Assembly: GCF_011009015.1 (NCBI RefSeq) | Contig: NZ_CP048878.1 | Location: 2,517,001 to 2,581,000, forward strand | Direction: 5' to 3' | Length of the DNA stretch: 64,000 nt | Source: Spartinivicinus ruber | GTDB taxonomy: Bacteria; Pseudomonadota; Gammaproteobacteria; Pseudomonadales; Zooshikellaceae | Shown here: positions 12,246 through 21,507 of the stretch, one piece after another | Position numbering within the stretch: the stretch's first letter is position 1 | Layout: each line of letters begins with the position of its first letter | The notes under the pieces: model-generated | What the model was told of the DNA's origin: nothing | Database searches by the model: none | What the model saw: only the letters and a program-made list of their open reading frames with translations | Made by a program: the position numbers and the translations under genes

Positions 12246-12968
12246 ATGGCGGACTATAAAAATGATCAGTTTCCTGCAACCCCTTCAAGCCATAAAGAAG
12301 TTGCCGATTTCATCCAACAAGCAGAGCAGCTACCCACTACAACCAATGCCATTAGCAAAGGCCGATTAATATTTGCCTTAGATGCCACCGCAAGTCGCGA
12401 AGCGACCTGGGACCGAGCCTGTCACTTGCAGGGTAAAATGTTTACTGAAACTAAAGCACTAGGGCAACTGGCGATACAGTTATGCTACTACCGTGGTTTT
12501 AGTCAGTTTCATGCTAGCCCTTGGTTGCACTCGACAGAAGCCTTACTTGCAGAGATGAATCAGGTGTCGTGTATTGGAGGTTTTACCCAAATTAGTCGAC
12601 TGTTGCAGCATGGTTTAGCAGAGGCTAAGCGCCAACCATTACAGGCTATCGTATTTGTAGGAGATAGTTTAGAAGAGTCCATTGATGAAGTATGTAACTG
12701 GGCAGGTCAACTAAAATTACGAGGTGTACCGGTCTTTTTATTTCAAGAAGGTGATGATGAAGTGGCCACTCAAGGCTATCAGCAAATTGCTAGAGTATCC
12801 GGAGGAGCTCATTGTCAGTTTGATGAGGGAAGTGCAGCTGAATTACAGGCACTTTTGTCTGCTGTGGCAGTCTACTCTGTGGGTGGCTTAAAAGCACTAC
12901 ATCAATTTGCTAAAGGGCAGCCGGAAATTGTGTTACAGCTTGAGCACCAGCTATCTGGCGGTTGTTAA
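12246..12968 (+). CDS. VWA-like protein
   Basis: A 240-residue soluble protein with a von Willebrand A-like fold. RLIFALDATASREATWD places a D-x-T-x-S metal-site motif at residues 46-50; GGFTQI and FVGDSLEES could supply the other metal ligands. ATG 12246 is preceded by AAGAGG at 12235-12240. It is followed by a J-domain membrane protein and leads into the ter region, where VWA proteins (TerY type) are common partners. I do not assign a substrate. The roughly 280-base upstream gap contains an inverted repeat (CTTGAAGT at 12043, ACTTCAAG at 12063) without a T tract. Confidence 0.7.
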   Translation: MADYKNDQFPATPSSHKEVADFIQQAEQLPTTTNAISKGRLIFALDATASREATWDRACHLQGKMFTETKALGQLAIQLCYYRGFSQFHASPWLHSTEALLAEMNQVSCIGGFTQISRLLQHGLAEAKRQPLQAIVFVGDSLEESIDEVCNWAGQLKLRGVPVFLFQEGDDEVATQGYQQIARVSGGAHCQFDEGSAAELQALLSAVAVYSVGGLKALHQFAKGQPEIVLQLEHQLSGGC

Positions 12969-13059
12969 GTACTTTTTGTTTTAAGATTATTAAAACTGCT
13001 CAGTAGAGGAGGCTAACTAACGTATTGTTAGTCACCGACGGATAAAAGGATATTTTGTT

Positions 13060-13839
13060 TTGTCTCAATTGTTGATTCTTATTGCACTAGTCGGTGGTTC
13101 CATTGCTTGGTATCAGTATCACCAGCTGCCACCAGAAGCGAGAAAAAAGTGGTTACAAAAATCAGCACTCATCGCCGCTATTTTGGTCTTTGCTTATTTA
13201 GTTATTACAGGACGTATATCAGTTGTTTTTGCTCTGTTGGCTGCACTTATTCCATTGTTAAGAAAAGCGCTCTCAGTGGCAAGCTATTGGCCATTACTAC
13301 AAAGACTTTGGGGACACAAAGCTATTTTCACTGGGGGGGCAGCAACAGCTCAACAGCAAACACATACGAAGGGCAAGCAATCTACGGTACGTACCCAATT
13401 ATTGTTAATGACTTTAGATCACAGCAGTGGCCACATCGAGGGTGAAGTGTTAGTGGGGCAATATAAAGGAAAGCAGCTAAGAGAATTAACTATTGAACAG
13501 TTAGCTGAGCTTTATTCCCATTGTCCTGCACAAGAACAAGATACTCGTCAGTTGTTGGATACTTATTTAAATAAAATGCGTACATCAGAATGGCAAGTGT
13601 TTCAGGATCAGCAGCAGTCTTCTTATTCCCAAGCGAAAAGTCATAGAGATAGTGGACCGATGACGGTTACTGAAGCAGCAGAGGTGCTAGGTGTAAAAAC
13701 GACAGCCAGCAAGCAAGAAATTATTGATGCCCATCGACGATTAATGGCAAAACTTCATCCTGATAAAGGGGGGAGTAGCTATCTAGCCATTCAAGTGAAT
13801 TCGGCAAAAGATGTGCTGTTAGCGCAGTTAAAAACCTGA
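13060..13839 (+). CDS. Membrane-anchored J-domain protein
   Basis: The first 75 or so residues contain three hydrophobic stretches (starting SQLLILIALVGGSIAW), then a basic linker and a C-terminal J domain. The J domain holds HPD at residues 233-235 followed by KGGS, the arrangement of TIM14/DjlC-like proteins rather than full DnaJ. It should dock an Hsp70 (DnaK-type) to the inner membrane. TTG 13060 is read as the start with AAAAGGA at 13044-13050. It lies between the VWA-like gene and a small membrane protein, all on one strand. Confidence 0.78.
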   Translation: MSQLLILIALVGGSIAWYQYHQLPPEARKKWLQKSALIAAILVFAYLVITGRISVVFALLAALIPLLRKALSVASYWPLLQRLWGHKAIFTGGAATAQQQTHTKGKQSTVRTQLLLMTLDHSSGHIEGEVLVGQYKGKQLRELTIEQLAELYSHCPAQEQDTRQLLDTYLNKMRTSEWQVFQDQQQSSYSQAKSHRDSGPMTVTEAAEVLGVKTTASKQEIIDAHRRLMAKLHPDKGGSSYLAIQVNSAKDVLLAQLKT

Positions 13840-13848
13840 TGGTTATCG

Positions 13849-14211
13849 ATGGTGGATATGGCGGTCTGGTTAACCACAATCCTATTAGCAAGCCTGATAA
13901 CAGTGAGTGTTGTGTTGTTACTGTTAAAAGTAAGAACGCCCCGCTATCGAGTAGAAAGGGCCAAAGCAAAAACCTTGCTTTACGATATTGTTAATGGCAG
14001 AGCTTCAGAAGAAGATTGGCAAATTTTTATCAGTATCCCTATTTATAATGATGAGCAATTAGAAGCTATCCGACAGCGTTGTTTGCAATTAGATGAAACA
14101 GAGTTTACCGGTTACTCAGTAACCAGTTCGTTTTTTCTCACGACACTGGCTATCAAAGAAATACGACAAATACTGGAAACATTGGAAGGTGATATTGTCT
14201 TTAGGGGGTAA
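13849..14211 (+). CDS. Small membrane-anchored protein of unknown function
   Basis: 120 residues. One N-terminal transmembrane helix (roughly residues 7-26) is followed by a basic stop-transfer stretch and a mostly helical soluble domain containing [14 protein letters not shown] do not recognise a family. It starts 9 bases after the J-domain gene and is probably co-transcribed. The start could also be ATG 13858. Confidence 0.6.
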   Translation: MVDMAVWLTTILLASLITVSVVLLLLKVRTPRYRVERAKAKTLLYDIVNGRASEEDWQIFISIPIYNDEQLEAIRQRCLQLDETEFTGYSVTSSFFLTTLAIKEIRQILETLEGDIVFRG

Positions 14212-14228
14212 TTAAAGGTGCAATTCAA

Positions 14229-14711
14229 ATGAGAATAAAGCCGTTTTGGTATGCTCTGATTAGCGCAGCTTTTTATAGTCAGTGTTATGGTGAAATAGTG
14301 GGAAAAGTTTCAACAACATTTAAGCTGCTGGGGGCTAATGACAAAATAGTGATAGAGGCTTTTGATGACCCTGATGTTAGTGGAGTGACTTGTTATTTAA
14401 GTCGGGCTAAAAAAGGTGGGGTGTCAGGTTCATTAGGACTGGCTGAAGATACCTCAGATGCTTCCATTGCATGTCGACAAGTGGGGCCTATTCAATTGTC
14501 TGATGAATTGAAAGCTGGCAAGTTGGATGGTGAACAGGTGTTTAAGAAACGTACTTCAGTGCTTTTTAAAACCATGCAAGTGGTTCGGTTTTATGACCCC
14601 AAACGACAAGTCATTATTTATCTGACCTATAGTGATAAGCTGGTAGAGGGGTCGCCAAAAAACAGTGTGACGGCTGTGCCGGTGTTGCCTTGGCCAACTT
14701 CAGCTAAATAA
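14229..14711 (+). CDS. creA: CreA family periplasmic protein
   Basis: 160 residues with an N-terminal signal peptide. [38 protein letters not shown] and [19 protein letters not shown] match the CreA family, conserved but of unknown biochemical role. AAAGGTG precedes ATG 14229. It is the last gene before a 270-base gap ahead of the ter operon, in which I see no gene. Confidence 0.85.
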   Translation: MRIKPFWYALISAAFYSQCYGEIVGKVSTTFKLLGANDKIVIEAFDDPDVSGVTCYLSRAKKGGVSGSLGLAEDTSDASIACRQVGPIQLSDELKAGKLDGEQVFKKRTSVLFKTMQVVRFYDPKRQVIIYLTYSDKLVEGSPKNSVTAVPVLPWPTSAK

Positions 14712-14982
14712 TCTCCTATTCGTCTTGCTGAAACTTTGTTTCAGTTTATCTGTCACTATGGTAGATCTTTTAGGTTTTTTTCAACACAAGTCGCTTTTAA
14801 GTCGGCTACTGTAGTATATGTATTATCCATTTGGTGGTATAGGACTGCCCTGATTAATCTGAATAGGCGACTATTGGCGTCAATAAAGAACCATTATTAT
14901 TCTTATTGACTAGCTATAGGGGGTATGTCAAAGTGCTGCCTTCATATTATTGTATGAAACTTTATTAGGGCAAGGAGTCTAT

Positions 14983-15591
14983 ATGGCAATTTCATTAACT
15001 AAAGGTCAACGTATTAGCCTTGAAAAAGAAGCGGGTAAAAACCTTCAACAAATTTGTGTAGGGGTAAACTGGGGCGCAATAGAGAAAAAAGGTTTTTTTG
15101 GCGCTAAAAAAGTGCCAGTTGATCTGGATGCCAGTGTAGGCTTGTATAACGAAAACAAACAGCCTGTCGATGTCGTTTATTTTGGTCAACTAAGAAGTAA
15201 ATGTGGTTCAATTCATCATAGTGGTGATGATTTAACAGGCGACATGGAAGGTGATGACGGTTTAGATAACGAAGTAATCACGATTAATTTACAGCAAGTG
15301 CCTCAAGGTGTCTCGGCGGTTGCTGTGGTGCTTAACTCTTTCCGTAAACAAGATTTTGCAGCAATTCCTTTTGCTTCTATTCGGCTATACGAAGGCACTC
15401 CTTCAAGAGTGAATAATATTTTAGCTACCTATGATATTGCTAACGATCCGTCATTTTCAGGTTCTATCTCAATGGTGTTGGGTATTTTGTATAAGAAAGA
15501 CGGCGACTGGAAATTTAAAGCTGTGGGTGAAGCCACACGGGACCAAGGGCTAGAACAAACCATTGAAACAGTTTCTCGCTCGTATATCTAG
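14983..15591 (+). CDS. terZ: TerD-family protein, TerZ-like
   Basis: TerD-family proteins are calcium-binding stress proteins of tellurium-resistance clusters. This one has MAISLTKGQRISLEKEAGK at the start, VDLDASVGLYN, and an acidic loop GDDLTGDMEGDDG, the metal-binding region. ATG 14983 is backed by AAGGAG at 14972-14977. As first gene before terA, terB, terC, terD and terE it occupies the terZ place. It differs from its two paralogues downstream by an insertion (EKKGFFGAKK) before the DLDAS motif. Confidence 0.85.
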   Translation: MAISLTKGQRISLEKEAGKNLQQICVGVNWGAIEKKGFFGAKKVPVDLDASVGLYNENKQPVDVVYFGQLRSKCGSIHHSGDDLTGDMEGDDGLDNEVITINLQQVPQGVSAVAVVLNSFRKQDFAAIPFASIRLYEGTPSRVNNILATYDIANDPSFSGSISMVLGILYKKDGDWKFKAVGEATRDQGLEQTIETVSRSYI

Positions 15592-15663
15592 TGACCTAAG
15601 TAGGGAATAGTTGTTTTATTCTCGGATAGGTTACTTGTTTACAGCACCAAGGAATTTGTTGAA

Positions 15664-16749
15664 ATGCAGTCATTGATACCTGGGCAGAATGCAAAAGTTG
15701 ATAATCCAATCGTGACCCTTCGCATTGAAGGCAATATGGGGGTCAGGTGGTTGAGTTTAGTACTTGATGATCAACAACAGGTTGTTCAGGGAACATGCAC
15801 AGGTATCAACCAGGTTAATGATATGACTTGGTTGATTCAGCCTTTTGAATTACCTAGTCACGTTAATAAAATTAAATTCATTGCTTATGGTGATGATAGT
15901 TTAGCTGCTTTAGTTAGTCAGTTGACTGTGTTTTATACAGATATACTGTCTGATCAGCCACTTTTTGAGGTAAAAGCTGCACTGGACAGTAGTCGCAATG
16001 AATCGTTATTAATAGTATCTGAGCTTTATCGCCACCAAGATAACTGGAAAGTCCGATCAGTTTGTCAAGGGTTTAATGAAGGAATAATGCAGCTGGAAAA
16101 ACAATATAATATTTCCCTTGCTGAATCCGCACCTTCTGCCAGTAACACTGCAAGTAAAACACAATCAACGTCTACAGCTGCGAGCAATACCCAAGCTAAA
16201 GACGTCCTTCACCCTATTTCAACAGAAGATTTATTTGTCACATTAACCTGGAATAACCAGTTAAACCCCCATGATCCAATCAATAATGTGCTTGACTTTG
16301 ATCCTGTCAATGATTTGCGAATAGGGGCGTTTTATGAATTAAGCAATGGTCAACGAGGGTTGGTACAATCTTATGGTGAAGAGCGTGGCTCTTATTACGG
16401 GGTGCCTTATATTCATGCACTGAGTCATGAAGAGCAACGTGTTCAGCAGTTGCACTTAAATACTCAGTATTGGCATAAGTCTTATCGAGTTTTAGTTTAT
16501 TGTTTTATTTTAGAAGGGTTAAGCCAATGGAATAAATTAGGTGCCAGCATTGATTTTAACAAATTAGACCAAATAAATATTAATTCCTACCGTTGTGATC
16601 AGCCATTATGTGCCGTGGCAATGATAGAAAGAGTTGCTCAGCAATATAAGCTCACCCCACTTGTTGAGTTTTTTGATTCTTTGGTTGCAATGGATCAAGC
16701 CTATGGGTGGGGGCTGCCCTGGCGTTCACAACAACAAAACCCAGAATAG
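15664..16749 (+). CDS. terA: TerA-like tellurium-resistance protein
   Basis: 361 residues, near the length of TerA (about 385). The N-terminal half resembles a divergent TerD-like domain (VRWLSLVLDDQQQVV; KIKFIAYGDD) without the full acidic metal loop. A Ser/Thr/Ala-rich linker near residues 150-178 leads to a second domain with DLFVTLTWNNQL and a DFDPVNDLRIGAFYEL stretch reminiscent of TerD. It lies between terZ and terB, as in the E. coli terZABCDE order. Its role is not established; the name rests on position and domain pattern. Confidence 0.75.
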   Translation: MQSLIPGQNAKVDNPIVTLRIEGNMGVRWLSLVLDDQQQVVQGTCTGINQVNDMTWLIQPFELPSHVNKIKFIAYGDDSLAALVSQLTVFYTDILSDQPLFEVKAALDSSRNESLLIVSELYRHQDNWKVRSVCQGFNEGIMQLEKQYNISLAESAPSASNTASKTQSTSTAASNTQAKDVLHPISTEDLFVTLTWNNQLNPHDPINNVLDFDPVNDLRIGAFYELSNGQRGLVQSYGEERGSYYGVPYIHALSHEEQRVQQLHLNTQYWHKSYRVLVYCFILEGLSQWNKLGASIDFNKLDQININSYRCDQPLCAVAMIERVAQQYKLTPLVEFFDSLVAMDQAYGWGLPWRSQQQNPE

Positions 16750-16760
16750 AGGATTGAATT

Positions 16761-17219
16761 ATGGCAGGTGGATTTAGTGGCTTTTTAAACTCGCTAAAAG
16801 AAAAAGCCGGTGAACTAAAAGATGATGTAATGAAATTTAAGAATAAAAATTTCTTAAATGCGGCAACTGGTGGTGCTGCGTTAATTGCTTTAGCTGATGG
16901 CTCGATTGACCCTGAAGAAAAGCGAAAAATGATCAAGTTTATTGAGAATAATGAAGCATTAAAAGTATTTAAAATGACCGAAGTGGTCTCTGCATTTTCT
17001 GAGCATGTGAGTAATTTGGAATTTGATAAAGATATTGGTGAGTCCAAAGCCTTTGAAGCACTTAACAAGCTTAAAGGCAATGAAGTCGCCTGCCGTACAG
17101 TAATGCGTTTGATTATTGCTATTGCCGCAGCCGATGGTAATTTTGATATGGATGAAAAAGCCGTTGCACGTAAAGTTGCTGTAGAGCTGGGGCTGAACCC
17201 AGCAGAATTTGAGCTGTAA
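16761..17219 (+). CDS. terB: TerB family protein
   Basis: 152 residues, the TerB length. Helical repeats with the acidic motifs LIALADGSIDPEEKRKM and IAIAAADGNFDMDEK are the paired metal-coordinating loops of TerB domains. E. coli TerB interacts with membrane-bound TerC. GAGG precedes ATG 16761, 11 bases after terA. terC follows within 18 bases. Confidence 0.92.
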   Translation: MAGGFSGFLNSLKEKAGELKDDVMKFKNKNFLNAATGGAALIALADGSIDPEEKRKMIKFIENNEALKVFKMTEVVSAFSEHVSNLEFDKDIGESKAFEALNKLKGNEVACRTVMRLIIAIAAADGNFDMDEKAVARKVAVELGLNPAEFEL

Positions 17220-17237
17220 GTTATTAAGGCGTTGTCG

Positions 17238-18266
17238 ATGGAATCATTTGGTTTTCCTTTGGAAGCAGTGATTGTTTTGTTTGTTGTGGTTGCTGCTTCT
17301 GTTTGGTGTGATTTATTTAGCCACCGTAATTCAACTGAAATAAAATTTAAAGATGCTTTAGGCTGGTCCGTTTTTTGGGTGGCTTTAGCCATTGCATTTT
17401 ATGCCTATTTATACCTTCGTTATGAGCCCAAGTGGGCTGACTTGTTTTTAACTGGCTATGTGCTGGAAAAAACTTTGTCAGTGGATAACATGATGGTGTT
17501 TATTGCTATTTTTGCTTCTTTTGGCATTAAGGGAGCACTACAGCACCGGGTACTTTATTACGGTATTGTTGGAGCACTGTTATTTAGAGCTATTTTTATT
17601 GCGGTAGGCACTTCCTTATTTGGCTTAAGTGTGTGGGTGGAATTTATCTTTGGTTTAATCGTTGCCTGGACTGCAGTCTTAATGTTGAAAGGCGGGGATG
17701 AGGAGGAGGTTGAAGACTACTCTAATCACTGGTCTGTCCGTTGGACTAAAAAGTTTGTTCCAGTATTGCCTCGCTTAAATGGCAATAAGTTCTTTATTAA
17801 GCACAATGAAGTCGAGCAACTTAAAGCAACTGACTCCAGTTTAACTGTGGTGGGTAAAGCGGCCTTTTATGCGACGCCATTGTTTTTGTGCTTAATCTGT
17901 ATTGAGATAAGTGATATTGTTTTTTCATTTGACTCTGTACCAGCCATTATTGCAGTAACAGAAGAACCTTTCTTGGTTTATGCTGCAGTAATCTTTGCTA
18001 TTCTTGGCCTGCGTAACCTTTATTTCATGCTAGCGGTTGCAGCTAAATACTTATGTCACTTGGAAAAAGCGGTGGCATTTGTTCTATTCTTCATTGCATT
18101 TAAACTGTGTGCACAAGCGGCTGAACATATTTGGGAATTCAGCTTTGAAATTACCCACAGTATGAGCTTGTTTATTGTATTAGGCACAATCACTTTAGGT
18201 GTCGTGGCTTCTATTTTGTTTCCAGAAAAAGAAGAATCAAACACAAATAATAGCGAAGTGGTTTGA
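17238..18266 (+). CDS. terC: TerC family integral membrane protein
   Basis: 342 residues and about nine membrane segments. The TerC signature is clear: LEKTLSVDNMMVFI and CIEISDIVFSFDSVPAI hold the acidic membrane residues thought to handle metal ions. ATG 17238 with AAGG at 17226-17229 is preferred over TTG 17232. TerC proteins have been linked to manganese or other metal export and to a membrane complex with TerB and TerD. Confidence 0.93.
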   Translation: MESFGFPLEAVIVLFVVVAASVWCDLFSHRNSTEIKFKDALGWSVFWVALAIAFYAYLYLRYEPKWADLFLTGYVLEKTLSVDNMMVFIAIFASFGIKGALQHRVLYYGIVGALLFRAIFIAVGTSLFGLSVWVEFIFGLIVAWTAVLMLKGGDEEEVEDYSNHWSVRWTKKFVPVLPRLNGNKFFIKHNEVEQLKATDSSLTVVGKAAFYATPLFLCLICIEISDIVFSFDSVPAIIAVTEEPFLVYAAVIFAILGLRNLYFMLAVAAKYLCHLEKAVAFVLFFIAFKLCAQAAEHIWEFSFEITHSMSLFIVLGTITLGVVASILFPEKEESNTNNSEVV

Positions 18267-18324
18267 TACCGACTGCTTTAAGATTTTTAGCAAAGGGTGT
18301 AATCACAATTAAGGAGAAATTATC

Positions 18325-18897
18325 ATGGCAATTAGTTTACTGAAAGGTGGACGGGTCAACCTTGAAAAAGAAGCACCGGGCTTGACCAAACTGCACGTAG
18401 GTTTAGGTTGGGATATCCGTGCGACAGATGGTGCTGCATTTGACCTTGATGCTTCACTATTAATGGTTAATAACGAAGGCAAGGGCATTGGTGAAGGTGG
18501 TTTTGTTTTCTATAACAACACCAAGTCTGCTTGTGGCTCGATACAGCATATGGGCGACAATCTGACAGGTGAAGGGGAAGGTGATGATGAGGTAATTAAG
18601 GTTAACCTTGCTAATATCCCTGCTGATGTTGAAAAATTAGTTGTTGTGGTGACAATTCATAATGCTGAAGAAAGAAGGCAAAACTTTGGTTTAGTTGAAA
18701 ATGCCTTTATTCGTATTTTAAATGATGATAATCAACAAGAAGTTGTACGTTATGATTTAACTGAAGATTACTCAACAGAAACCTCATTAATTTTTGGTGA
18801 AATTTATAAAAAAGACGGAGAGTGGCGTTTTGTTGCTAAAGGCGATGGTTTTGCTGGTGGGTTAGCTGCATTTTTACAGACCTATGGTCTCGCTTAA
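18325..18897 (+). CDS. terD: TerD-family stress protein
   Basis: 190 residues, close to E. coli TerD (192). FDLDASLLMV and the calcium-binding loop [13 protein letters not shown] are complete, as is VVVTIHNAEERRQNFG. AAGGAG lies 8 bases before ATG 18325. Clear paralogue of the next gene; the pair matches terD and terE. Confidence 0.93.
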   Translation: MAISLLKGGRVNLEKEAPGLTKLHVGLGWDIRATDGAAFDLDASLLMVNNEGKGIGEGGFVFYNNTKSACGSIQHMGDNLTGEGEGDDEVIKVNLANIPADVEKLVVVVTIHNAEERRQNFGLVENAFIRILNDDNQQEVVRYDLTEDYSTETSLIFGEIYKKDGEWRFVAKGDGFAGGLAAFLQTYGLA

Positions 18898-18948
18898 AAG
18901 CATTTGCATTAGTTATATTAGTTGATAATAAGGACAGGAGAGAAAAAA

Positions 18949-19527
18949 ATGGCTGTTACTTTACAAAAAGGTGGTAATGTTAGCTTAGAAAAAACTGCAC
19001 CTGGTATGACCAATGCGGTTATTGGTTTAGGGTGGGATGCTCGGTCAACAGATGGTTCTGACTTTGACTTGGATGCTTCTATTTTTATGGTTGGTGAAGC
19101 CGGTCAGGTACGTAGTGATGCTGACTTTATTTTCTACAATCAGCTGAAAAGTCAGTGTGGTTCTGTTGAGCACATGGGCGATAACCGAACAGGTGAAGGG
19201 GAAGGGGATGATGAGTCAGTAAAAGTTGACTTGGTCAAAATCCCTACTGATATTCAAAAAATCGTTATTGGTGTCACTATTCACGATGCAGAGTCAAGAA
19301 ACCAAAACTTTGGCCAGGTTTCTAACGCTTTTATACGCATTGTGAATGAAGCTAATAACGAAGAAGTGGTTCGCTATGACTTGAGTGAAGACTATTCTAT
19401 TGAAACGGCGATGCTATTTGGTGAATTATATCGTCATGGTGGTGAATGGAAGTTTCGTGCCGTAGGCCAAGGGTTTAGCGGTGGTTTGAAAGCCATGGCG
19501 ACTCAATACGGGGTTAATGTGGGTTAA
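18949..19527 (+). CDS. terE: TerD-family stress protein (TerE)
   Basis: 192 residues from ATG 18949, preceded by [33 protein letters not shown] and [15 protein letters not shown] are the same blocks as in terD. Last gene of the operon; a strong terminator follows. No terF is present in the window. Confidence 0.92.
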   Translation: MAVTLQKGGNVSLEKTAPGMTNAVIGLGWDARSTDGSDFDLDASIFMVGEAGQVRSDADFIFYNQLKSQCGSVEHMGDNRTGEGEGDDESVKVDLVKIPTDIQKIVIGVTIHDAESRNQNFGQVSNAFIRIVNEANNEEVVRYDLSEDYSIETAMLFGELYRHGGEWKFRAVGQGFSGGLKAMATQYGVNVG

Positions 19528-19559
19528 ATTATAATAGATATACCCTAGATAGTTATTGT

Positions 19560-19586
19560 CAGGCGGCATTTGCCGCCTGTTTTATT
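19560..19586 (+). terminator. Terminator of the ter operon
   Basis: CAGGCGGCA, a 2-base loop and TGCCGCCTG followed by TTTTATT. It ends terZABCDE and makes the next gene run a separate unit. Confidence 0.9.
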
Positions 19587-19608
19587 ACTTTAAGAAGTAG
19601 TCCTTCCC

Positions 19609-20745
19609 ATGGATGCAAAAGTCGAAATTCAGTCAGGCTCATTAATCTTTAATATCAATCATCACCTTAGTAGTCAGCATTATAGCCTGCTTGATTTGTT
19701 AACATTTGGCGCCAGGCAAAATCCCAAGCGAGGCTATTTATTTATTTCGAAAGTATTGGGGAAACACATTCCCTGCAAGCCTTCTTTAATGGCAGAAACT
19801 TACCAGGTACTGTCTAAAAAAATTCAATTAGCTAGTAGCGGACCAACTCTAGTTGTTGGTTTGGCAGAAACCGCTACAGGGCTAGGCGCTGGTGTAGCGG
19901 AAGCCTTGGCAAATGATGGGCATGAGGTATTGTATACCCATACAACCCGCTATCAGTTAACAAATGTGCCCACCATTTTTAGTATTGATGAAAGCCATAG
20001 TCATGCACCCGCTCATATTGTGTATCAGCCATTGCAACAGCTGCAAATACAGCAGGTAGAAACAGTAGTGTTGGTTGATGATGAAATTACGACAGGTAAT
20101 ACTTTATTCCAGTTAGCAGAAAATTTACGCCAATATATTGGTAGCTTAAAGAAAGTTATTTGGGTGAGTTTGGTTAGTTGGTTATCTGAGCGGCGTAAAG
20201 CTGAAATACAGCAGTTATTAGCAGGTATTGAAGTGTCGTTTATTTGTTTAATGGCAGGAGAGTTTAACTTCACTCCAAATCTCGATTTTACTTGTGACTT
20301 GCCTACCAAAGCCCAGCAGCAACTTTCTCAGCAATCAGTGCTAGCTGAAATACGTACTGGTATTACCTTTGAAGAGGATAGCACTAGTTTTTATTCGGTA
20401 AATGGTGAATGCTTTACTTTAGATGGTTTAGCTAAAACTGAAAAATATACCGTATTAGGGTATGGTGAGTTTTTATATCAACCTTATAAATTAGCCGAGT
20501 TAATGGAAAACCAGGGCTTTGATGTTGTTTTTCAGTCAACGACACGCTCTCCTATCATTGAAGGAAATGGTATTAAACGGAAAGAAGTATTTACCGTTGA
20601 AGATGGCTATGAAAACTATGTGTACAACCGGCCTGCAACACGGATGACCATTATTGCTTATGAAACCTATGCCCAATATCTAAGTTGTGGATTAGCTCAA
20701 CAAATTGAGTGTATTCCTGTGATTAAACAGCAGGTTGAGGTGTAA
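19609..20745 (+). CDS. Phosphoribosyltransferase-domain protein of the ter metabolite module
   Basis: 378 residues. VVLVDDEITTGNTLFQLAEN is a PRPP-binding loop of type I phosphoribosyltransferases, preceded by VVGLAETATGLGAGVAEAL. The C-terminal third (SRSPIIEGN-like TTRSPIIEGNGIKRKE; GYENYVYNR) matches the TRSP domain that accompanies this enzyme in ter clusters. The family is proposed to build a nucleoside-like compound, but the substrate is unknown. It is the first gene of a compact four-gene run. Confidence 0.8.
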   Translation: MDAKVEIQSGSLIFNINHHLSSQHYSLLDLLTFGARQNPKRGYLFISKVLGKHIPCKPSLMAETYQVLSKKIQLASSGPTLVVGLAETATGLGAGVAEALANDGHEVLYTHTTRYQLTNVPTIFSIDESHSHAPAHIVYQPLQQLQIQQVETVVLVDDEITTGNTLFQLAENLRQYIGSLKKVIWVSLVSWLSERRKAEIQQLLAGIEVSFICLMAGEFNFTPNLDFTCDLPTKAQQQLSQQSVLAEIRTGITFEEDSTSFYSVNGECFTLDGLAKTEKYTVLGYGEFLYQPYKLAELMENQGFDVVFQSTTRSPIIEGNGIKRKEVFTVEDGYENYVYNRPATRMTIIAYETYAQYLSCGLAQQIECIPVIKQQVEV

Positions 20746-20747
20746 AA

Positions 20748-21506
20748 ATGTCACTAGTCGTATTTACTGACATTGACGATACGTTAATACAAACAGAGCG
20801 GAAATGTGTAGGCAATGACAAGTTGCACCCAGGAGCTGTTGATCGAAATGGTCAGGTCATTTCTTTTTATACCGAGAAGCAGCATAAATTAATTAGCTTA
20901 TTGAGTGATGGCGTATTAATTCCAGTAACAGGAAGAAACTATGCGGCATTATGTCGTACTCAGCTTACATTTAGTCATGAAGCAGTTATTAATCATGGGG
21001 CATTAATTCTCAATCATGATTGTACCATTGATGAGGGGTGGCTACAGCTTATTGAGTTTGAAGTTGATCCTTGGCAAGAACAGCTGGTGGAATGGGTAAG
21101 GCAGGTCCAGCAGGTTATTGATCATGAGCAGTTGCCACTTCGGACGAATGTGATTACTGACTTTGATATAAGCTGTTATGTCAGTATTAAAGTAGACAAT
21201 CAGGCGAATAAAATTGAGGACTTTTATCCGTTATTGAAGCCGGTTATCGAGCAAGTGAATGCACGACAGGAAGCGCGAATTCATATCAATGGCCGTAATA
21301 TGGCATTATTACCGCCATATGCATCAAAAGCTAAAGCAGTGAATTATTTAAAGCAAAAATATCAATCTTTAAATAACCATACGTTATTTGTTGGTGCAGG
21401 GGATAGTTTGAGTGATATCGCATTCATGAAAGCCTGTGATTATCTGGTGGTACCGCAAAACAGCCAAATCACTGATAGTGCATTTAACGAATACATTGGG
21501 GAATAA
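20748..21506 (+). CDS. HAD-superfamily hydrolase (Cof-like)
   Basis: 252 residues. FTDIDDTLIQT is HAD motif 1 with the nucleophile and acid-base Asp pair. LIPVTGRN is motif 2, and GAGDSLSDIAFMKACD is motif 4. The cap is of the C2 type used on sugar phosphates and nucleotides. It starts 2 bases after the phosphoribosyltransferase stop with GAGGTG as ribosome site, so the two are translationally close. It is probably the phosphatase of the pathway. Confidence 0.82.
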   Translation: MSLVVFTDIDDTLIQTERKCVGNDKLHPGAVDRNGQVISFYTEKQHKLISLLSDGVLIPVTGRNYAALCRTQLTFSHEAVINHGALILNHDCTIDEGWLQLIEFEVDPWQEQLVEWVRQVQQVIDHEQLPLRTNVITDFDISCYVSIKVDNQANKIEDFYPLLKPVIEQVNARQEARIHINGRNMALLPPYASKAKAVNYLKQKYQSLNNHTLFVGAGDSLSDIAFMKACDYLVVPQNSQITDSAFNEYIGE

Positions 21507-21507
21507 C

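Noticed and set aside
16652-17392. Long open frame (246 codons) antisense to terB and the start of terC
   Set aside because: It mirrors two clear genes, has a low-complexity Ser/Ala-rich product and no ribosome site.
14983-19527. Claim of tellurite resistance from the ter operon
   Set aside because: The genes are clear, but many ter clusters serve other stress or phage-inhibition roles, so the phenotype is not claimed.
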